This document shows, one piece after another, positions 52,287 to 61,053 of a DNA stretch of 64,000 bases. Position numbers and translations under genes: made by a program. The stretch covers positions 620,001 through 684,000 of the forward strand of contig NZ_JBPODZ010000001.1 in the NCBI RefSeq assembly GCF_052060015.1, in the 5' to 3' direction. The DNA is from Arhodomonas sp052060015. Lineage in GTDB: Bacteria; Pseudomonadota; Gammaproteobacteria; Nitrococcales; Nitrococcaceae. The notes under the pieces were generated by a model, which saw only the letters and a program-made list of their open reading frames with translations, was not told where the DNA came from and made no database searches. The stretch's first letter is position 1. The number at the start of each line of letters is the position of its first letter.

Positions 52287-53141
52287 ATGAAATGTGAGAT
52301 TTGTGGACAAACTCTTGGGTCCAATAGGGATCTGTTGAACCATCTAAGAAGTTCCCATGCTATCGATCCTATTGCTTATTTCGAAGCATACCCTGTGGCA
52401 GAGAAATATTGCAGCAAATGCAAGAAATCATTGCCCATAACCAATTTTTTGTCAGATAAGAGCAATAACTACGGCTACAGAACCCAGTGCATCGCGTGCA
52501 TGAAACCTGACGGAGCTAATCGGAAATGCCCTGTTTGTAATAGAGTATTAAAATGGTCTGCTGTTATTAATCACATGAAGGTAGAGCATGGAATACCTCC
52601 AGCAGAAGGGTTCAATAGGTACCTAAAGGAAAAATATTGCCCAAAATGCAAACAAGTAAAGACGTTAGACAATTTTGCAAAGCTTCAAGACCAAGAGAAA
52701 GTCTTTTTTTCGTGGTGCAACGAGTGCAATATGGATCGTAACCTGGAAAGAAATACCGCAGATAAAGATTTCGATCTTTTTCAATATCTTGTAGCTCGGC
52801 TGGCATTCTCTGATAAATGCTTTTTGTGCGATCTTTCACATGACGAGAGCGTTGAGAAATACTCAGAGCCGTTGCATATAGATCACATGAAAGCCTTTTC
52901 AAAGGGTGGAGCCTTAAGTTTAGGAAACGTGATTCTTCTATGCAGAACATGCAATCTAAAAAAAGGCACTAAAGAGCTTAATGAAGTACTTGCTGGCACT
53001 GGTCTGACTGATAGCGAGGTAGCAAATAAAATACTTCAGCTTTCCACAATACAGAGATGGGCGGAGGTTGAGTTGAAGCGTGTCTTATTAAGAAAAATTT
53101 ACAAACAACACCCTAACAATGCCGTCAACTCGGACAATTAA
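52287..53141 (+). CDS. Zinc-finger HNH endonuclease, AT-rich
   Basis: This 284-residue protein contains two C2H2-like fingers (CEICGQTLGSNRDLLNHLRSSH-type near residues 3-24, and CPVC...HMKVEH near 92-112), two CxxC-knuckle modules of the form YCxKCK...CxxC, and a C-terminal HNH core: CFLCD, HIDHMKAFSKGG and CRTCNLKKG. Base composition is unlike the neighbourhood (24 of 60 GC in 52321-52380 against 41 of 60 in 56041-56100). Its last residues, NNAVNSDN, are encoded by attC-like site 3. The alternation of fingers and knuckles suggests duplication. The target is unknown; a mobile or anti-phage nuclease is plausible. Confidence 0.75.
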   Translation: MKCEICGQTLGSNRDLLNHLRSSHAIDPIAYFEAYPVAEKYCSKCKKSLPITNFLSDKSNNYGYRTQCIACMKPDGANRKCPVCNRVLKWSAVINHMKVEHGIPPAEGFNRYLKEKYCPKCKQVKTLDNFAKLQDQEKVFFSWCNECNMDRNLERNTADKDFDLFQYLVARLAFSDKCFLCDLSHDESVEKYSEPLHIDHMKAFSKGGALSLGNVILLCRTCNLKKGTKELNEVLAGTGLTDSEVANKILQLSTIQRWAEVELKRVLLRKIYKQHPNNAVNSDN

Positions 53142-53201
53142 TAGCGCCGTTTCGCTTCGCTCCACTCTACTTGTAACTGCCGGTTATGGCCAGCGTTAGG
53201 C
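53111..53201 (+). repeat. attC-like site 3 (after the second HNH gene)
   Basis: The right core is GTTAGGC (53195-53201), a perfect GTTRRRY. The left core CCCTAAC (53111-53117) is complementary to it except at one base. Adjacent inner arms are GCC and GGC (AATGCC, TATGGCCAGC). The site is 91 bp and overlaps the end of the HNH coding region, a common feature of integron cassettes. Confidence 0.62.
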
Positions 53202-53221
53202 ACCGAGAAACGAGGTCCACA

Positions 53222-53689
53222 ATGGCCACCCATCATCTGCATACAGAAATTGAAATCAACGCGTCCGCGGAGCGGGTGTGGGCCGTTCTGTCGGATTTCG
53301 CCTCCTACCCGCAGTGGAATCCCTTCATCAAGTCTGTTGCCGGCACACCCCAGCAAGGTGTGCGGCTTCAGATCGCGATCCAGCCCAGCGGCGGAAAGGT
53401 CATGCGCTTCTCCCCCATCGTCCTCACGGCGGATGCCGGGCGCGAGTTGCGCTGGCTGGGCCGCTTTCTATTTCCTGGCATCTTCGAAGGCGAGCATCGT
53501 TTTCTGATCGAACCGCTTGGCGAAGGCAAGGTGCGGTTTCAGCAGAGCGAGCGGTTTAGCGGCTTGTTGGTCAGTCTGCTCCGCAGTAGCCTGGATCGAG
53601 ATACTAGGCGTGGGTTTGAAGAGATGAACCGGGCGCTGAAGGCGCGGGTCGAAAGCGCGCAAGAAAAAGCAGAAGAACGGCAAGCCTAA
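53222..53689 (+). CDS. SRPBCC-fold (START-like) protein
   Basis: This 155-residue protein of the polyketide-cyclase/START-like SRPBCC family has HHLHTEIEINASAERVWAVL, FASYPQWNPFIKSV and a long C-terminal helix after RFSGLLVSLL. The fold binds hydrophobic ligands; no catalytic residue set can be named. ATG 53222 has GAGG 6 bp upstream. The gene starts 20 bp after the core of attC-like site 3 and ends on a left core GCCTAAC, so it is the fourth cassette. Confidence 0.8.
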   Translation: MATHHLHTEIEINASAERVWAVLSDFASYPQWNPFIKSVAGTPQQGVRLQIAIQPSGGKVMRFSPIVLTADAGRELRWLGRFLFPGIFEGEHRFLIEPLGEGKVRFQQSERFSGLLVSLLRSSLDRDTRRGFEEMNRALKARVESAQEKAEERQA

Positions 53690-53720
53690 CCTGAGCGGTG
53701 CGCTAACCCGCTGTTTTTGT
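53684..53720 (+). repeat. Truncated attC-like site 4 abutting tRNA-Leu
   Basis: A perfect left core GCCTAAC (53684-53690) overlaps the stop of the SRPBCC gene. The expected right core GTTRRRY is missing: after GAGCGGTGCGCTAACCCGCTG the sequence runs into a T-run and then the tRNA-Leu CCA end at 53721. This looks like a half site at the right edge of the foreign segment. Confidence 0.42.
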
Positions 53721-53807
53721 TGGTGCCCGGACCGGGACTCGAACCCGGACGGAGAATGCTCCGAGGGATTTTAAGTCCCTTGCGTCTACCAGTTCCGCCA
53801 TCCGGGC
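53721..53807 (-). tRNA. tRNA-Leu(TAA)
   Basis: The minus strand begins GCCCGGATGGCGGAACTGG and folds as a class II tRNA. The anticodon stem-loop GGGACTTAAAATCCC carries TAA, a variable arm is present, the T-loop is GGTTCGAGTCC, and CCA is encoded. It corresponds to leuZ of the E. coli glyW-cysT-leuZ cluster and forms the right border of the cassette segment. Confidence 0.96.
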
Positions 53808-53834
53808 CGGAGCGGGTCGTCCTGAAGAGGGTAT

Positions 53835-53908
53835 TGGAGGCTAGGACCGGAATCGAACCGGTGTACACGGCTTTGCAGGCCGCTGCATCACCACTCTGCC
53901 ACCTAGCC
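53835..53908 (-). tRNA. tRNA-Cys(GCA)
   Basis: The minus strand begins GGCTAGGTGGCAGAGTGG. The anticodon loop CTGCAAA gives GCA, the T-loop is GGTTCGATTCC, and CCA is encoded at 53837-53835. It corresponds to cysT of the conserved cluster. Confidence 0.96.
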
Positions 53909-53960
53909 TTTGCGCGGGAGATGATAGCACTGGGCCTGCCCGATGACGAGGCCCATGACG

Positions 53961-53986
53961 AAAAAGCCCCGGGATTACCGGGGCCT
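53961..53986 (-). terminator. Intrinsic terminator after tRNA-Gly
   Basis: On the minus strand GGCCCCGG and CCGGGGC pair around TAATC and are followed by TTTTT. It lies 9 bp past the tRNA-Gly 3' end, so tRNA-Cys and tRNA-Leu would need read-through or their own promoter. Confidence 0.75.
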
Positions 53987-53994
53987 TCGGAATC

Positions 53995-54070
53995 TGGAGC
54001 GGGAAACCGGACTCGAACCGGCGACCCCAACCTTGGCAAGGTTGTGCTCTACCAACTGAGCTATTCCCGC
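53995..54070 (-). tRNA. tRNA-Gly(GCC)
   Basis: The minus strand begins GCGGGAATAGCTCAGTTGG. The anticodon loop TTGCCAA gives GCC, the T-loop is GGTTCGAGTCC, and CCA is encoded. It corresponds to glyW, immediately downstream of pgsA as in E. coli. Confidence 0.97.
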
Positions 54071-54129
54071 TGTGTTGTGACGCGTATTTTACTGAGCTTC
54101 CGGCCCTCGTCAACCCCGGTTCCGCGGGA

Positions 54130-54699
54130 TCAGGTGGATTCCCCCTGGCTATCCACCGCACGCCACGCGGCGAGAAGATAGAGGACCATGGAATAGATCG
54201 TCAAGCCGGCGGCCACGTAGAGCAGCCAGAACCCGACGGTGAAGGCGGAGACCACCCACACGGGGCCCGCGTAGAGGAGCAGGAGGATCGCCACCATCTG
54301 CGCGGTGGTCTTGAGCTTGCCGAGCCAGCCCACCGCGACGCTTGCCCGCAGGCCGAGCTCGGCCATCCATTCCCGGAGCGCCGAGACCGCGATCTCGCGG
54401 CCGATGATGACCGCCACCGGAAAGGCCAGCGCGGCACTGGGGTTCGCGGTGAGCACCGCGATCAGGGCGACGGCGACGATGAGCTTGTCCGCCACCGGGT
54501 CCAGGAAGGCGCCGAAGGGCGAGGTCTGGTGCCACAGCCGGGCGAGATAACCGTCCAGCCAGTCGGTCACCGCCGCGAGGCCGAAGATCGCCGCGGCAAT
54601 GACGTTCGACCACGGATACGGCAGCAGGAACATCAGTGCCATCACCGGTATCATCCCGATGCGCAACAGCGTGAGTATATTCGGCAGATTCCAGCTCAT
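54130..54699 (-). CDS. pgsA: CDP-diacylglycerol-glycerol-3-phosphate 3-phosphatidyltransferase
   Basis: This 189-residue inner-membrane enzyme makes phosphatidylglycerol phosphate. The CDP-alcohol phosphotransferase signature is complete: DWLDGYLARLWHQTSPFGAF followed by LDPVADK, i.e. DGxxARx8Gx3Dx3D. Four to six hydrophobic helices follow. It stands between uvrC and the tRNA-Gly/Cys/Leu cluster, the same order as in E. coli. Confidence 0.95.
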   Translation of the reverse strand: MSWNLPNILTLLRIGMIPVMALMFLLPYPWSNVIAAAIFGLAAVTDWLDGYLARLWHQTSPFGAFLDPVADKLIVAVALIAVLTANPSAALAFPVAVIIGREIAVSALREWMAELGLRASVAVGWLGKLKTTAQMVAILLLLYAGPVWVVSAFTVGFWLLYVAAGLTIYSMVLYLLAAWRAVDSQGEST

Positions 54700-54761
54700 C
54701 CGGCCCTTCGCTCCCGCGCTTGTGGTGCCGCTACGCTAACATGACCCGCCCGGCGAGCGGC

Positions 54762-56591
54762 TCAGCCGTTCAGGGTTTCGTAGATGCGCTCCGCGAGCGC
54801 GCGGTTGATCCCGTGGACCCGGGCAAGGTCCTCGACGCCGGCGCGCTGCACGCCTTGGAGGCCGCCGAACTGCTTGAGCAACGCCTGCCGCCGCTTGGGC
54901 CCGAGGCCGGGGATCTCCTCCAGGGAGGAGCGCTGACGACGCCGTCCCCGCCGGCCGCGGTGACCGGTTATGGCGAAGCGATGGGCCTCGTCACGGATCT
55001 GCTGGAGCAGGTGCAGGCCCGGGGCATCCGGGGGTAACCGATACTCGTCCTCGCGCCCCGCGATGTGCAGCACCTCCTCGCCCGGCCGGCGCCGCGGCCC
55101 CTTGGAGATCGCGGCGATGGTGAGCTCGTCGGTGAGCTGAAGCTCGCCGAGCACCGCTTCCGCCTGGGCGAGCTGCCCGCGGCCGCCGTCGATGAGCAAC
55201 AGGTCCGGCACCGGGGCCTCGCCCTTCTTGACCCGCAGATAACGCCGCTCGAGGGCCTGGCGCATGGCGGCGTAGTCGTCGCCGGCCTCGATGCCCTCGA
55301 TGTTGAAACGCCGGTAGTCCGATTTCAGCGGACCCTCGCGGTTGAACACCACACAGGAGGCCACCGTCGCCTCGCCCTGGGTGTGGCTGATGTCGAAGCA
55401 CTCCATGCGCTCCGGCATGGCCTCGAGCTCCAGGCGCTCCTGGAGGTCCTCGAAGCGACGATCCATGCTGGCCTGGGTGCTCATGCGGGCGCTCAGGGCG
55501 TGCTCGGCATTGCTCATCGCCAGCTCGAGCCAGCGCCGGCGCTCGCCACGGACCCGCGAGCGGATGCGCACCCGGTGGCCGGCGTCCCCGCCGAGGGCCT
55601 CCTCCAGGACCTCCCGGTCGGTCATGTCATCGCTGACGATGAGCTCCGGCGGTGCATTGCCGCCCAGGTAGTGCCCGGCGATGAAGGCATAGAGGATTTC
55701 GTCGCTGTTGGTCTCCGGCGGCGCCTTGGGGAAGTAGGTCCGGTTGCCGAGGTTGGTGCCATTGCGGATGACGAAGACCTGCACGCATGCCATGGACTCA
55801 CGTACCACGCAGGCGATCACGTCCACGTCGCCGCGGGCACCGGCGACGTACTGCCGCTCCTGGATGCGGCGCAGGGCGGCGATGCGGTCGCGCAGCCCCG
55901 CCGCCTCTTCGAACTTCAGCGCGGCGGCGGCGGCCTCCATGCGCTCGACGAGCTCGTCGATGACGCGGTTGCTGTCCCCGTCGAGGAACATCTCGACATG
56001 GCGCACATCCCGGGCGTAGTCCGCCTCACTGATGTAGCCCACACAGGGCGCGGTGCAGCGCTCGATCTGGTACTGCAGGCAGGGGCGCGAACGGTTCTCG
56101 AAGAAGCTGTCCCGGCACTGGCGTACCGGGAAGACCTTCTGCAGGTGGTTCAGGGTCTCGCGCACAGCGCTGGCGCTGGGGAAGGGGCCGAAATAGCGTC
56201 CCGGCCCCTTCCGCGAGCCCCGGTGGAAGGCGAGTCGCGGGAAGCGCTGGTGGCTGGACAGGTAGATATAGGGGTAGCTCTTGTCGTCCCGGAGCAGGAC
56301 GTTGAAGCGCGGCCGCAGCTCCTTGATGAGGTTGTTCTCGAGGATCAGCGCCTCGGCCTCGGTATGGGTGAGCGCCACCTGCACGTCCGCCACCTGGGCG
56401 AGCATGGCCTGGGTCTTGGCGTTATGCGCCTGACGGGTGAAGTAGCTGCCCACGCGGCGGCGGAGGTTGCGCGCCTTGCCGACGTAGATCACCGTGCCCG
56501 AGGCGTCGATCATGCGATAGACGCCCGGTGACTGCGGCAGGCTGCGCACCAGGGCACGCGGGTCGAAGGTGGGCTCGGGACGTTCAGTCAT
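54762..56591 (-). CDS. uvrC: Excinuclease ABC subunit C
   Basis: This 609-residue nucleotide-excision-repair nuclease has the N-terminal GIY-YIG domain (PGVYRMIDASGTVIYVGKA) for the 3' incision, a UVR domain (about residues 205-240), the RNase H-like domain for the 5' incision (ECFDISHTQGEATVAS, LLIDGGRGQLAQA) and tandem helix-hairpin-helices at the C-terminus. It overlaps uvrY by 8 bp, so the pair is translationally linked. Confidence 0.97.
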   Translation of the reverse strand: MTERPEPTFDPRALVRSLPQSPGVYRMIDASGTVIYVGKARNLRRRVGSYFTRQAHNAKTQAMLAQVADVQVALTHTEAEALILENNLIKELRPRFNVLLRDDKSYPYIYLSSHQRFPRLAFHRGSRKGPGRYFGPFPSASAVRETLNHLQKVFPVRQCRDSFFENRSRPCLQYQIERCTAPCVGYISEADYARDVRHVEMFLDGDSNRVIDELVERMEAAAAALKFEEAAGLRDRIAALRRIQERQYVAGARGDVDVIACVVRESMACVQVFVIRNGTNLGNRTYFPKAPPETNSDEILYAFIAGHYLGGNAPPELIVSDDMTDREVLEEALGGDAGHRVRIRSRVRGERRRWLELAMSNAEHALSARMSTQASMDRRFEDLQERLELEAMPERMECFDISHTQGEATVASCVVFNREGPLKSDYRRFNIEGIEAGDDYAAMRQALERRYLRVKKGEAPVPDLLLIDGGRGQLAQAEAVLGELQLTDELTIAAISKGPRRRPGEEVLHIAGREDEYRLPPDAPGLHLLQQIRDEAHRFAITGHRGRRGRRRQRSSLEEIPGLGPKRRQALLKQFGGLQGVQRAGVEDLARVHGINRALAERIYETLNG

Positions 56592-57222
56592 CGCCGTTGA
56601 GGAGGCCGTGCCGCATGGCCAGCCGGGTCAGGCCCACGTCGCTGCTCACGCCGAGCTTCTCGTAGAGCCGGTAGCGATACGTGCTCACCGTCTTGGGACT
56701 GAGGCAGAGCCGGTCGGAGATCTCCTGGGAGCGGTATCCCTCGGTGATCATCATCATCACCTCCAGCTCCCGGCGGGAGAGCCGATCGAAGGGGCTGCCG
56801 CTCCCTTCCAACCCTGAGATCGCCAGCTGCTGGGCGATGTCGGCGCCGATATAGCGCTGCCCGGCCATCACGGTGCGGATGGCGCGCACCACCTCCTGCT
56901 CATCGCAGCCCTTGGTGACGTAGCCGTGGGCACCCGCCTCCAGCAGGCTGCTGGGATAGGGCTCCTGCATGTGCACGGTCAGTGCGATGATCCGCGTCGA
57001 AGGGGCCATGCGGCGCAGCTTGCGCGTGGCCTCGAGCCCGCCCATGCCGGGCATGTGCACGTCCATGAGGACGACGTCCGGCATCATCTCGGCGGCGCGT
57101 TCCACCGCCTCCTCACCGCTGGCGGCCTCCCCCACCACCTCGATGTCCCCCGCCTCCTCGAGGATGCGGTGGATGCCGGTGCGCACGAGTTGGTGGTCAT
57201 CAACCAGCAATACCCTGGTCAT
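56584..57222 (-). CDS. uvrY: GacA/UvrY-type response regulator
   Basis: This 212-residue NarL/FixJ-family regulator has receiver-domain acidic pocket VDDH, phospho-acceptor D54 (VLMDVHMPGM) and the switch Thr/Lys (LTVH, YVTKG). A LuxR-type HTH follows at the C-terminus (LSRRELEVMMMITEGYRSQEI and KTVSTYRYRLYEKLGV). ATG 57222 is the conserved start. In other gammaproteobacteria this protein, driven by BarA/GacS, activates csrB-type RNAs that titrate CsrA; csrA is also in this window. No sensor kinase gene is adjacent. Confidence 0.95.
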   Translation of the reverse strand: MTRVLLVDDHQLVRTGIHRILEEAGDIEVVGEAASGEEAVERAAEMMPDVVLMDVHMPGMGGLEATRKLRRMAPSTRIIALTVHMQEPYPSSLLEAGAHGYVTKGCDEQEVVRAIRTVMAGQRYIGADIAQQLAISGLEGSGSPFDRLSRRELEVMMMITEGYRSQEISDRLCLSPKTVSTYRYRLYEKLGVSSDVGLTRLAMRHGLLNGDD

Positions 57223-57284
57223 TGCGGCCCCTCCGATACCGGCGCGCGTTGCGCCCGTGCCCCCATTCCTACTCGCCAATCCTA

Positions 57285-58628
57285 TCATCGGCCCTCCTGA
57301 CCACCGCCCAGCATGTGCTCCGCCTCGGGCATGATCCTCGCCATGAGCGCCCCCCCGGCGCCCAGCACCCCCAGCAGCGCGACCACCGCGGCCACACCGA
57401 GCCACTGGGCGAGCACGCCGAGGGCGCCGCCGGCCAGGGCCAGCAGCCCCACGGAGGTATTCGAGAAGGCGACGTACAGCGCTCGCTCGTCGGCCGGGGC
57501 GGCGTCGACCAGGTAGGTCTTGCGCCCGAGCCGCACGCCCTGCTCCGCGATGCCGAGGAGCACGAACACCAGGGCATAGAGCCACGCCGAGCGCAGCGCC
57601 TCGGGGAGCAGCCCCACCAGGAGCGCAAGCGCGGCGATGGCCGCCGCCAGCACGCCGCTGGCGATAAGCACGGTGCGGCTGGAGCGGTCCGAGAAACGGC
57701 CCCATACCGGGCTGCTCAGCACATTGCCGAGGCCCACGGTGATCACGAAGCCGCCGAGCACCATGAGGCCGTCGTCGAACAGGGCCTGGGCATGGAGGGC
57801 ATAGAAGGGCATGGCGAGCTCCACCGACAACAGCAGCGCCCGCACCCCGAGGAAGCGGCGATAGCCCCGGATCCGCCGTACCAGACCCAGGCCGGCGCCA
57901 AGCTCGTCGATCAGGCGCCGGCCGCCTTCGGTGGCGCCGGGGTGCTCGGTGATCACGGCGAACAGCACCGCGGCGACCGCCCAGAGGCCCGCGGCCACCA
58001 CCACGGGGATCACATACGGCGCCACGGCGCTCCCATCGCCCAGCCACTGCTGCATGGCCCAGCCGGCGACCATGGTCAGCACGCCGCCGATGAAGGCGCG
58101 GTTGGAGAGCAACCGCCCCCGCCGCCCCTTGGGTACCGTTTTGGCGGTGACGTCCTGGAAGGCCACCGAGGCGGTGCCGCTGGCGACGCTGAACGCGGCG
58201 AACACGGCGACCACTGTGACGCCGGCGGCCACCGGTGGCAGGACCAGCACGGCGAGGGCGATCAGCAGCATCGCCACCGCCTGCACGCCCCCGGCGCCGG
58301 CCCAGACCCACTTGCGCCGGGCCACCGCCCGGATGCGCCCGGCGACGAAGAGTTGGGGCAGTAGCGCGCCCACCTGCTTGATGGGCATGAGCAAGCCGAT
58401 GAGCCCGGCGGGTGTCCCTACGGCACCGAGGAGCCAGGGGAGCACCAGGTTCGGCCCCGCGATCTGCTCGGCGAGCTTGGTACACGCGCCATTGGCCACG
58501 TTGGCGACGTAATTGCGGGGCACGTCGGTACAGGCCGACTCGGGGATCGCCTCGCAGGCCCGCTCGTCGCTGTCGTCACCGCTGAGCACGCGGTAGGCGC
58601 GCTCGAGCCTTTGCTCCATGATGGTCAT
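57285..58628 (-). CDS. MFS transporter
   Basis: This 447-residue protein has about twelve hydrophobic helices after an unusual cysteine-containing hydrophilic N-terminal segment of about 55 residues. The loop between helices 2 and 3 (FVAGRIRAVARRKWVW) resembles MFS motif A in position. Motifs do not identify a substrate. It is on the strand of uvrY but ends 62 bp before it, and is divergent from the RibD-C gene, with 120 bp between the starts. Confidence 0.78.
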   Translation of the reverse strand: MTIMEQRLERAYRVLSGDDSDERACEAIPESACTDVPRNYVANVANGACTKLAEQIAGPNLVLPWLLGAVGTPAGLIGLLMPIKQVGALLPQLFVAGRIRAVARRKWVWAGAGGVQAVAMLLIALAVLVLPPVAAGVTVVAVFAAFSVASGTASVAFQDVTAKTVPKGRRGRLLSNRAFIGGVLTMVAGWAMQQWLGDGSAVAPYVIPVVVAAGLWAVAAVLFAVITEHPGATEGGRRLIDELGAGLGLVRRIRGYRRFLGVRALLLSVELAMPFYALHAQALFDDGLMVLGGFVITVGLGNVLSSPVWGRFSDRSSRTVLIASGVLAAAIAALALLVGLLPEALRSAWLYALVFVLLGIAEQGVRLGRKTYLVDAAPADERALYVAFSNTSVGLLALAGGALGVLAQWLGVAAVVALLGVLGAGGALMARIMPEAEHMLGGGQEGR

Positions 58629-58748
58629 GGTCCGTCACCCTCCGGTTCGCCGGATTGTTCTTTGTTCGCCGGGCCCGGCGCCTTATGTTGCACTGCAACG
58701 ATTTCGGAGTATATCGGAAACCCGACCCACGCGGGGATACAGGAGAAC

Positions 58749-59563
58749 ATGGTGGAACAGCCGATCCAGCAAATCCATCCGGAGGCCTCGGCGCCGCGAC
58801 CATTGGCCGGCGCCTATCTCGACGCGCCCCTGGTGCCGGACGGCCACGCCGGCGGGTTGTTCGTCTATGCCAATTTCGTGCGCAGCCTCGACGGCCGGAT
58901 CTCCGTGCGCGGGCCCGACGGCATCGAGGCGGTGCCGGCTGACGTCGCCAACCCCCGGGACTGGCGGCTGTTCCAGGAGCTTGCGGCGCGCGCGGATATC
59001 CTCCTCTCCTCCGGGCGTTACTTCCGCGACCTCGCCGCGGGCCAGGCCCAGGACGTGCTTCCCGTGTCCGCGGATCCCGCCTACGAGGATCTCCGCCAGT
59101 GGCGGCGCCGCCATGGGCTCCCCCGGCAGCCCGATGTGGCCATACTCAGTGCGACCCTGGACTTCGCGCTGCCCGCCGAGCTACGCGGCGGCGAGCGACG
59201 CGTCCTGGTGCTCACCACCGCGGATGCGGACGGCGCACGCCGTGACCGCCTCGCCGAGCAGGGCGCGGAGGTGGTGCCGCTTTCCGCCGGCCCGCGGGTC
59301 CGTGGGCGGGAGGCCGCCGATGCCTTGGCGGCACGGGGCTACCGCCGTGCCTACTCCGCCACCGGGCCGTGGGTGGCCCACACCCTGGTGGCCGACGACT
59401 GCCTGGACGCGCTGTTCCTCACCACCGTCCACCGCCTGATCGGCGGCCATGACTACGCCAGTGTCCTCGAGGGCGAACGCCTGGCCCCTGCACGGGAATG
59501 GCATCTGACCCAGCTCTGGCACGACCCCTGGGGGCCTGGCCCCGGGGGCCAGCAGTTCGCCCG

Positions 59564-59579
<16 letters not shown>
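58749..59579 (+). CDS. RibD C-terminal-domain (pyrimidine reductase-like) protein
   Basis: This 276-residue protein of the dihydrofolate-reductase-like RibD-C fold has YANFVRSLDGRISV near the N-terminus, ADILLSSGRYFRDL, a nucleotide-binding region VLVLTT...GAEVVPL, and RAYSATGPWVAHTLVADDCLDALFLT. It lacks the RibD deaminase domain, so it is an NADPH-dependent reductase of uncertain substrate; riboflavin or pterin-like intermediates are possible. ATG 58749 follows AGGAG. It is convergent with fumC, overlapping it by 16 bp at the 3' ends. Confidence 0.82.
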
Positions 59580-60964
<1,385 letters not shown>

Positions 60965-61053
60965 TGCCTGCCTCCCGTATACGGATGCGATACCCCGCCC
61001 GGGCGGGTAGAATCTCCGGCCCGATACGAATCCCGCCGGAGAGCCGATTGACC

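Noticed and set aside
50776..53689. CRISPR array or prophage as the source of the foreign block
   Set aside because: No regularly spaced repeats and no phage structural, integrase or lysis genes are present. The repeated elements are attC-like sites of varying sequence.
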